Shown here piece after piece: positions 6,289 through 10,423 of a stretch of 10,423 nucleotides of DNA. Under the pieces are notes generated by a model. The model saw only the letters and a list, made by a program, of their open reading frames with translations, did no database searches and was not told the DNA's origin. Each line of letters opens with the position of its first letter. The stretch's first letter is position 1. The stretch is from Actinomycetota bacterium (GTDB taxonomy: Bacteria > Zhuqueibacterota > Zhuqueibacteria > Residuimicrobiales > Krinioviventaceae), in contig JAACEJ010000065.1 of NCBI GenBank assembly GCA_011682565.1, positions 1-10,423 on the forward strand, in the 5' to 3' direction. Made by a program: the position numbers and the translations under genes.

Positions 6289-7545
6289 TCATAATTTCTC
6301 AATCTTTTCCACCTGATTCGTCATCACATAAAATTCAATTAAATTCATTACATATTCCAATTGTGTTTCCTGAATTGCTATCCGTGTCTCAGTGAGCTGC
6401 TGCTGGGCGGACAGATAATCCAGGTTGGTGATGAGGCCAGCCTGATAATTGGCTTCGGCAAACTGAAAAGCCTTTTTTGTTATTTGCAGACGTCCCTTTT
6501 GCAGCTCGAGCACATTCTTCAGCCGGGCAAGTTTTTTTATGGTCTGTTGAATATAAATGGTCAGGCGCCGTTCCACTTGCTTTTTTTGAAATTGCAGGGA
6601 TTGCATCAGGGCCTGCGACTCCTGGCGCTGAAACTTTGTTGCTCCCCAGCGGAACAGCGGCAGATCAAAGCCTGCATTCATCTGCCAGTAGTTGCCATCG
6701 CCTGTGGGATCACCGTCGGCAAAATAACCACCGGCAACATGCAGGTGCGGCAGTTGTTGCGCCTTGATCGACCGGGTTCGGATTTCCTGCGCCCGGATGC
6801 GGAACGACAACGCCTGCATTAGTGGATTGGAAGCCAGAATTCCCCCGCGCAGTTTCGGCACGGGTTGATTGCTTATCGTCGCTGCATCGACAGGGGGAAA
6901 CTGCGGATGTTCGCTCGTGTCCCAAGCGATAATTCGTGAAAGTTCCTGCCACAGGGTTTCACGCTTCATATCCAGCTTTGCCATCTGCTCCTGCAATTGT
7001 GACATCTCCGCTTCGGTTTGCAGAAGGTCAAACTGCGTCCGGGTTCCGGCCTGCCAAAGCGCCAGGGCAACCTCGTGATGTGTGCGTAAAAGTTCCAGTC
7101 GTTCTTGTAACAGGTTGGCCTGCGTTTGTTTTTGCAGAATACTCATGTAAAGCAGCGCGGCTCTGCGGCTCACATCCAGCCGGGTTTGTTCTTTTTCCGC
7201 TTTGATCATCAGAGCATCCTGCTCAGCCGTTTTTGCGGTTTTCAATAGAAAATTTCCCAACGCCCAGTCGCCATGCAACAGCGTCCATTGCTGGTGGAAA
7301 TTATAAGGCTGCAAATAACGTTGTTCTCCGGACAACTCTGCCGAGATTTGCGGCAGGGTTTGGGAGCGCTCGAATTGGTAATTTTTTTGCGCGGCCCCGG
7401 CTCGCTGTTCATCCGCTTTGAGACGGTAGCTGTTTTGCTGTGCCCGCTGCAGACAGTCTTTCAGCGTAAGAGGCGCCGAAAAAGCGGTGCCGACTGAAAG
7501 CAGAATCCCTAAAGCAAAAAGCCATGTAAATCGTTCGATGCTCAT
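6289..7545 (-). CDS. TolC-family outer-membrane efflux channel
   Basis: This 418-residue protein starts with a signal peptide (SIERFTWLFALGILLSVGTAFSA, cleavage near residue 23-24). It then shows the two-repeat architecture of outer-membrane factors: PLTLKDCLQRAQQNSYRLKA opens the first helical repeat, and NPLMQALSFRIRAQEIRTRS begins the second at about residue 238. Long heptad-like helices rich in Gln, Glu and Leu form the periplasmic coiled coils (about 95-205 and 305-410). GLITNLDYLSAQQQL is the usual final-helix motif. It would trimerise and act as the exit duct for the adaptor and RND pump encoded downstream, and perhaps for the HME-like pump upstream. AAAGGA at 7551-7556 supports the ATG. 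It belongs to the same operon direction as its neighbours but is separated from the adaptor gene by the ATPase. Confidence 0.9.
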   Translation of the reverse strand: MSIERFTWLFALGILLSVGTAFSAPLTLKDCLQRAQQNSYRLKADEQRAGAAQKNYQFERSQTLPQISAELSGEQRYLQPYNFHQQWTLLHGDWALGNFLLKTAKTAEQDALMIKAEKEQTRLDVSRRAALLYMSILQKQTQANLLQERLELLRTHHEVALALWQAGTRTQFDLLQTEAEMSQLQEQMAKLDMKRETLWQELSRIIAWDTSEHPQFPPVDAATISNQPVPKLRGGILASNPLMQALSFRIRAQEIRTRSIKAQQLPHLHVAGGYFADGDPTGDGNYWQMNAGFDLPLFRWGATKFQRQESQALMQSLQFQKKQVERRLTIYIQQTIKKLARLKNVLELQKGRLQITKKAFQFAEANYQAGLITNLDYLSAQQQLTETRIAIQETQLEYVMNLIEFYVMTNQVEKIEKL

Positions 7546-7583
7546 TTTTATCCTTTCAAAGGTAAAACATTGAAACCGATATA

Positions 7584-7597
7584 TTCTGAATTCCGAA
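7584..7597. repeat. Short imperfect dyad upstream of the TolC-type gene
   Basis: TTCTGAATTCCGAA has the form TTC-N-GAATTC-N-GAA and lies about 40 bp before the channel gene start, in the 106-bp gap after the Nramp gene. It could be a small operator, but a dyad of this length in a gap of this size can occur by chance. I could not pick out a convincing promoter next to it. Confidence 0.3.
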
Positions 7598-7651
7598 CAC
7601 TTGACGTTGCCCTGTTTTATTTGAACTCATGGCAGACTTTTAACGATCGGG

Positions 7652-9556
7652 TTATTGTGGCTTCTCCTGCCGGGGCAGATCTGCGCGGACAATCAGCACA
7701 GGAATTTTCAGAGCATGTCGGACGCTGTCGACGGTCTGACCAAAAATGACATCCTCCACGCCGCGGTGTCCATGGGAGCCAAGCACCAGGAGATCGAAAT
7801 CCATTTCCCGGACTGCCCTGACGATTTCTGCAATCGGTTTACCGGAAAGTAGCAGCGTTTCTACCGGCAGTTCACGCTCTTCAATCTCGCGTGCGAGTTC
7901 CTCCAGGTAAGCCTGGTCGGTTCGGCTATGGAGGCTGTGGTCGTCTCTCCCGTAAATCATGGAACCGGGCGTCTCGACGACGTGAATGAGCGTCAACCGG
8001 GCTTTTTGCGACTTTGCCATGGAAAGTGCCGCCGATATCACTTGTGCGTCAACATCCGATCTTTCCAGGGCGACTCCGATCTCTTTGATTTTCAGCGGCT
8101 TCAGGTGTTCAGCGATACGACGCCCGGCGGTGACGATGCCGCTTTCCCATGTTCGACGGGCGCCAAAAAACGGACCAAAGGTAATATGAATTAAAATTGC
8201 CAATAATATCCCAATTCCGCCAAAGGCTACAATGAATAAAAGAATAGAACCGCCGGCCAGCCAATTTTTTAATTCTGCAAAAACCAGCATGAGATTCAGA
8301 ACGACAATAATGGCGGCCACAATCCAGGCCAGCCCCTGAACCCAAACAGCACTGGAAAAAGCGCCCATTTTTTTGCGATCCGACGTAAAATGAATCAGCG
8401 GGATAACGGCAAATGGAAGCTGCAAGCTCAAAATGACCTGCGACAGAATCAACAGTTTATAGGTTCCGTTGTTGCCCATAAGAGCGATGACGATCACTGC
8501 CGGAATTAATGCGATGCTCCGGGTGAGCAATCGCCGCAGCCAAGGGCGCATTTTGATATTAAGAAAACCTTCCATGACGATCTGGCCCGATATGGTGCCG
8601 GTGAGAGTGGAACTCTGTCCGGCGGCCAAAAGCGCCAATGCAAAAGCGACGGGTGCGATCCGGGTTCCTAAAATGGGCTCCAATAAATGATAGGCCTGCT
8701 GTATCTCGGTGACCACGATGCCGCGGCTGTGAAAGTTTGCTGCGCTCATTATCAGAATGGCGGCGTTGACAAAAAAGGCCGCATTCAGGGCCACAGCGGA
8801 ATCGATCAGGTTAAATTTGCACGCTTCTCTTTTACCTGTTATCGTATTGGAAACGGCTCTCGATTGCACCAGGGATGAATGCAGATAAAGATTGTGCGGC
8901 ATGACCGTCGCGCCAATGATACCAATGGCAATAAAAAGAGCGCCCGACGGCAAACTGGGTATCAAGCCTGAAGCGACCCCGCCCCAATCGGGTGTGGCCA
9001 GAAATATTTCGATCAAAAAGCTGATGCCGATGGTGCTGATGAGCATCACGATAAAAGCTTCCATTTTGCGTACGCCCAGGCGCTGGATCGCCAGCAGCAT
9101 GAATGTATCAAAGGCGGTGACGACGCAGCCCCATAAAAGCGGCAGCCCCAATAAAAGATTCAGGCCGATTATTGTGCCCAATACTTCGGCCAGATCAGTG
9201 GCGGCAATGGCAATTTCTGCAAGAATCCACAGCAAATAGTTGACAGCTTTGGTGTATTCGCGGCGACAGCCCTGCGCCAGATCGTATCCTGTGACGATGC
9301 CCAGTCTGGCAGAGAGGGTTTGTAAAAGAACGGCCATGAGGTTGGACATTAGCAGTACCCAAATCAACGTGTAGCCAAAGCGGGCGCCGCCTTCCAGGTC
9401 TGTTGCCCAGTTGCCGGGGTCCATATAGCCGACGCTCACCAGATAGGCGGGGCCGACAAATACGAAAAGCCGTCGCAGCCACCCGCCTTTTTTAACCGCG
9501 ACTCTGCCTTCCATATTATCCAGCATCATGTTGTTAATAGTTTTTCGTTGTCCCAT
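7652..9556 (-). CDS. Nramp-family divalent metal transporter fused to a universal stress protein domain
   Basis: This 634-residue protein would import Mn2+/Fe2+-type divalent cations with protons through the inner membrane, with a cytoplasmic USP domain. The start chosen is ATG 9554-9556, with AAAGAGG 7 nt upstream. The longer frame begins with TTG and lacks a ribosome binding site. The Nramp part (about 25-480) has about eleven hydrophobic segments. It carries the TM1 metal site DPGN (D46, N49) and the TM6 site MPH (M219, H221) in VMPHNLYLHSSLVQSR, so the metal-binding residues are kept. After a linker, residues 486-634 form a USP fold (IGVALERSD, LTLIHVVE). The nucleotide loop G593-x2-G596-x9-G606 is followed by Q607-T608, where ATP-binding USPs have Ser/Thr directly after the last Gly. 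Fusions of this kind are known, and the USP domain may sense nucleotide or stress. It lies 99 bp downstream of an HME-like pump. Confidence 0.92.
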   Translation of the reverse strand: MGQRKTINNMMLDNMEGRVAVKKGGWLRRLFVFVGPAYLVSVGYMDPGNWATDLEGGARFGYTLIWVLLMSNLMAVLLQTLSARLGIVTGYDLAQGCRREYTKAVNYLLWILAEIAIAATDLAEVLGTIIGLNLLLGLPLLWGCVVTAFDTFMLLAIQRLGVRKMEAFIVMLISTIGISFLIEIFLATPDWGGVASGLIPSLPSGALFIAIGIIGATVMPHNLYLHSSLVQSRAVSNTITGKREACKFNLIDSAVALNAAFFVNAAILIMSAANFHSRGIVVTEIQQAYHLLEPILGTRIAPVAFALALLAAGQSSTLTGTISGQIVMEGFLNIKMRPWLRRLLTRSIALIPAVIVIALMGNNGTYKLLILSQVILSLQLPFAVIPLIHFTSDRKKMGAFSSAVWVQGLAWIVAAIIVVLNLMLVFAELKNWLAGGSILLFIVAFGGIGILLAILIHITFGPFFGARRTWESGIVTAGRRIAEHLKPLKIKEIGVALERSDVDAQVISAALSMAKSQKARLTLIHVVETPGSMIYGRDDHSLHSRTDQAYLEELAREIEERELPVETLLLSGKPIAEIVRAVREMDFDLLVLGSHGHRGVEDVIFGQTVDSVRHALKIPVLIVRADLPRQEKPQ

Positions 9557-9563
9557 TTTCGAG

Positions 9564-9570
9564 CCTCTTT
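9564..9570 (-). promoter_or_regulatory. Shine-Dalgarno site that decides the Nramp-USP start
   Basis: On the - strand this reads AAAGAGG, 7 nt before the ATG at 9556. The alternative TTG at 9598 lies inside an inverted-repeat arm at about the expected transcription start, which also argues for the shorter protein. Confidence 0.7.
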
Positions 9571-9587
9571 CAGTTTTTCCATGTGTA

Positions 9588-9631
9588 GCGAATTGCAATC
9601 AGCAAAATTAATAATTTATCTTGCAATTCGC
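9588..9631. repeat. 11-bp perfect inverted repeat in the Nramp promoter region
   Basis: GCGAATTGCAA (9588-9598) and TTGCAATTCGC (9621-9631) are exact reverse complements separated by 22 bp. The right arm is also part of a small palindrome CTTGC-AATTC-GCAAG (9620-9634). The arms flank a plausible -10 element, an arrangement expected of an operator, for example for a metal-responsive repressor. The motif does not match the MntR, Fur or DtxR boxes that I know. Confidence 0.65.
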
Positions 9632-9633
9632 AA
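9605..9633 (-). promoter_or_regulatory. Possible promoter of the Nramp-USP gene
   Basis: On the - strand, TTGCGA (9628-9633) and TAATTT (9605-9610) are spaced by 17 bp, which puts the transcription start near 9598. One inverted-repeat arm overlaps the -35 element and the other covers the predicted start, so a bound regulator could repress it. The hexamer matches are moderate. Confidence 0.4.
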
Positions 9634-9655
9634 GCACCGGAAAAAATTATCAGGA

Positions 9656-10423
9656 TCATCCTTTCCCTGAAAATCGCGCTACCTGCACATACAAAACCGG
9701 CAGGATGATCAAAACCATAGGCGTGGAGACCATGAGTCCGCCGATGAGCACGATGGCCATGGGCTGCTGGATTTCGGCGCCGGCGCCGATGCCGAGCGCC
9801 AATGGCAAAACCGCCAACGACGCCGCGATGGCCGTCATCAGCACGGGGCGCATTCGCGTGCGTCCGGCGAGAACGACGGCTTCTTTCACCGGCATGCCTT
9901 TTTTGCAAAGATCATTGATATATTCCATTAAAATCACGCCCTTTTGCACGGTCAGGCCGAAATGCGCAACAAAGCCGATCAGCGACGATACATTGAACGT
10001 TGTCAGGGTGAAGAACATCGCCCATAGGCCGCCCATCAGCGCCAGCGGAATGGTCAGCAGAATGAGCACGGCCTGCCAGACGGAATGAAAGGCAAGCAGC
10101 AGCAGCATGAATACGATCAGCAGCAGAATGAAAATGATGCGGATCATCAGGTGATTCAGTTCCTGCTGGCGGGCATAGTTGCCGCCAAAGGCAACCGAAT
10201 AGCCTTTCGGCAAATGCAGTTGCGGGATGCGCGACTGAATCGTTGATACAATTCCGTTGATGTCGCCGCCGGAGATATTGCAGGTGAGCTGCACGCGGCG
10301 TTGCAGGTTTTCCCGCTCGATCAGCATGGGGCCGGTATCCTGCCATATTCTGGCGACCTGGGATAATTTGACGTGCTTTTCCCCGGGCGTGGAGATGAGG
10401 ACGTCGCTCACCTTTTCCGGTGA
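9656..10423 (-). CDS. HME/CzcA-like RND efflux permease, C-terminal part (5' end outside window)
   Basis: The frame is open to the window edge and gives 255 residues, about the last quarter of an RND permease. It begins in the second porter domain (SPEKVSDVLISTPGEKHVKL). The HME-like segment RRVQLTCNISGGDINGIV follows, then TM8-12. TM10 reads GFVAHFGLTVQKGVILMEYI, resembling the CzcA-type pattern GF-x-x-x-FG-x-x-VQNG. TM11 reads GRTRMRPVLMTA. The end IGAGAEIQQPMAIVLIGGL with STPMVLIILPVLYV is also CzcA/CusA-like. This groups it with heavy-metal RND exporters rather than with the permease at 718-3753. The acidic TM4 residues that would confirm an HME pump lie outside the window. The stop TGA is at 9656-9658, and the Nramp gene follows in the same direction. 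Confidence 0.87.
   Translation of the reverse strand, partial: SPEKVSDVLISTPGEKHVKLSQVARIWQDTGPMLIERENLQRRVQLTCNISGGDINGIVSTIQSRIPQLHLPKGYSVAFGGNYARQQELNHLMIRIIFILLLIVFMLLLLAFHSVWQAVLILLTIPLALMGGLWAMFFTLTTFNVSSLIGFVAHFGLTVQKGVILMEYINDLCKKGMPVKEAVVLAGRTRMRPVLMTAIAASLAVLPLALGIGAGAEIQQPMAIVLIGGLMVSTPMVLIILPVLYVQVARFSGKG

Noticed and set aside
7552..7562. CCTTTCAAAGG palindrome over the TolC-type gene's ribosome binding site as a translational switch
   Set aside because: The 5-bp arms leave a 1-base loop, so a hairpin is sterically poor. It is most likely a chance palindrome around the Shine-Dalgarno sequence.
7602..7630. TTGACG followed by an AT-rich stretch on the + strand as a promoter
   Set aside because: There is no + strand gene downstream to serve, and the -10 match is poor.
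9557..9598. Longer Nramp N-terminus starting at TTG 9598
   Set aside because: It has no ribosome binding site and overlaps the inverted-repeat arm. The ATG at 9556 has AAAGAGG at good spacing.
9620..9634. CTTGCAATTCGCAAG hairpin as a transcription terminator after the CzcA-like gene
   Set aside because: The stem is only 5 bp and no T-run follows on the - strand. It is better explained as part of the dyad in the promoter region.
9912..10346. 144-codon open frame on the - strand overlapping the CzcA-like gene
   Set aside because: It is an alternative frame of a clear RND permease. Its composition (Ala, Arg, His, Pro) is typical of an out-of-frame shadow.

Overview
The window looks like part of a chromosome of a Gram-negative bacterium. 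It encodes a TolC-type outer-membrane channel, a lipoprotein-type periplasmic adaptor and two RND inner-membrane pumps, which together need a two-membrane envelope. Several short, AT-rich toxin-antitoxin remnants lie next to genes of roughly even GC. That mix, and the look of the proteins, would fit an FCB-group or Calditrichota-like bacterium, but this is only a guess.

Layout. Bases 1-712 are AT-rich and full of gene debris. They hold the tail of a small antitoxin-like gene (1-134, + strand), a 93-bp relic of the 3' end of an RND pump gene (260-352, - strand), and a VapB-like antitoxin (445-657, + strand) joined to only the last 24 codons of a PIN-type toxin (638-712). Everything after this lies on the - strand. 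Read right to left, it runs: the C-terminal part of an HME/CzcA-like RND permease (10423-9656, cut by the window edge), an Nramp metal transporter fused to a universal stress protein domain (9556-7652), a TolC-family channel (7545-6289), an AAA ATPase of the AAA_14/DUF4143 type (6147-4813), a membrane-fusion adaptor lipoprotein (4670-3750), and a complete RND permease (3753-718) that overlaps the adaptor by 4 nt.

How the genes work together. The TolC channel, adaptor and 1011-residue RND permease form a complete tripartite efflux system. The ATPase gene sits between the channel and the adaptor, is more AT-rich, and carries its own palindromic upstream region, so it looks like an insertion into the efflux operon. 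The HME-like permease next to an Nramp importer suggests a metal-homeostasis theme: divalent-metal uptake by Nramp and metal or toxic-compound export by the RND systems. Substrates cannot be read from the sequence.

The most notable non-coding signals are an 18-bp perfect inverted repeat pair just upstream of the ATPase start and an 11-bp perfect inverted repeat that brackets a plausible promoter of the Nramp gene. I did not find a clear new defence or mobile system. The strongest unusual content is the decayed TA and RND-relic region at the left, the ATPase insertion with its operators, and the Nramp-USP fusion with its dyad promoter.
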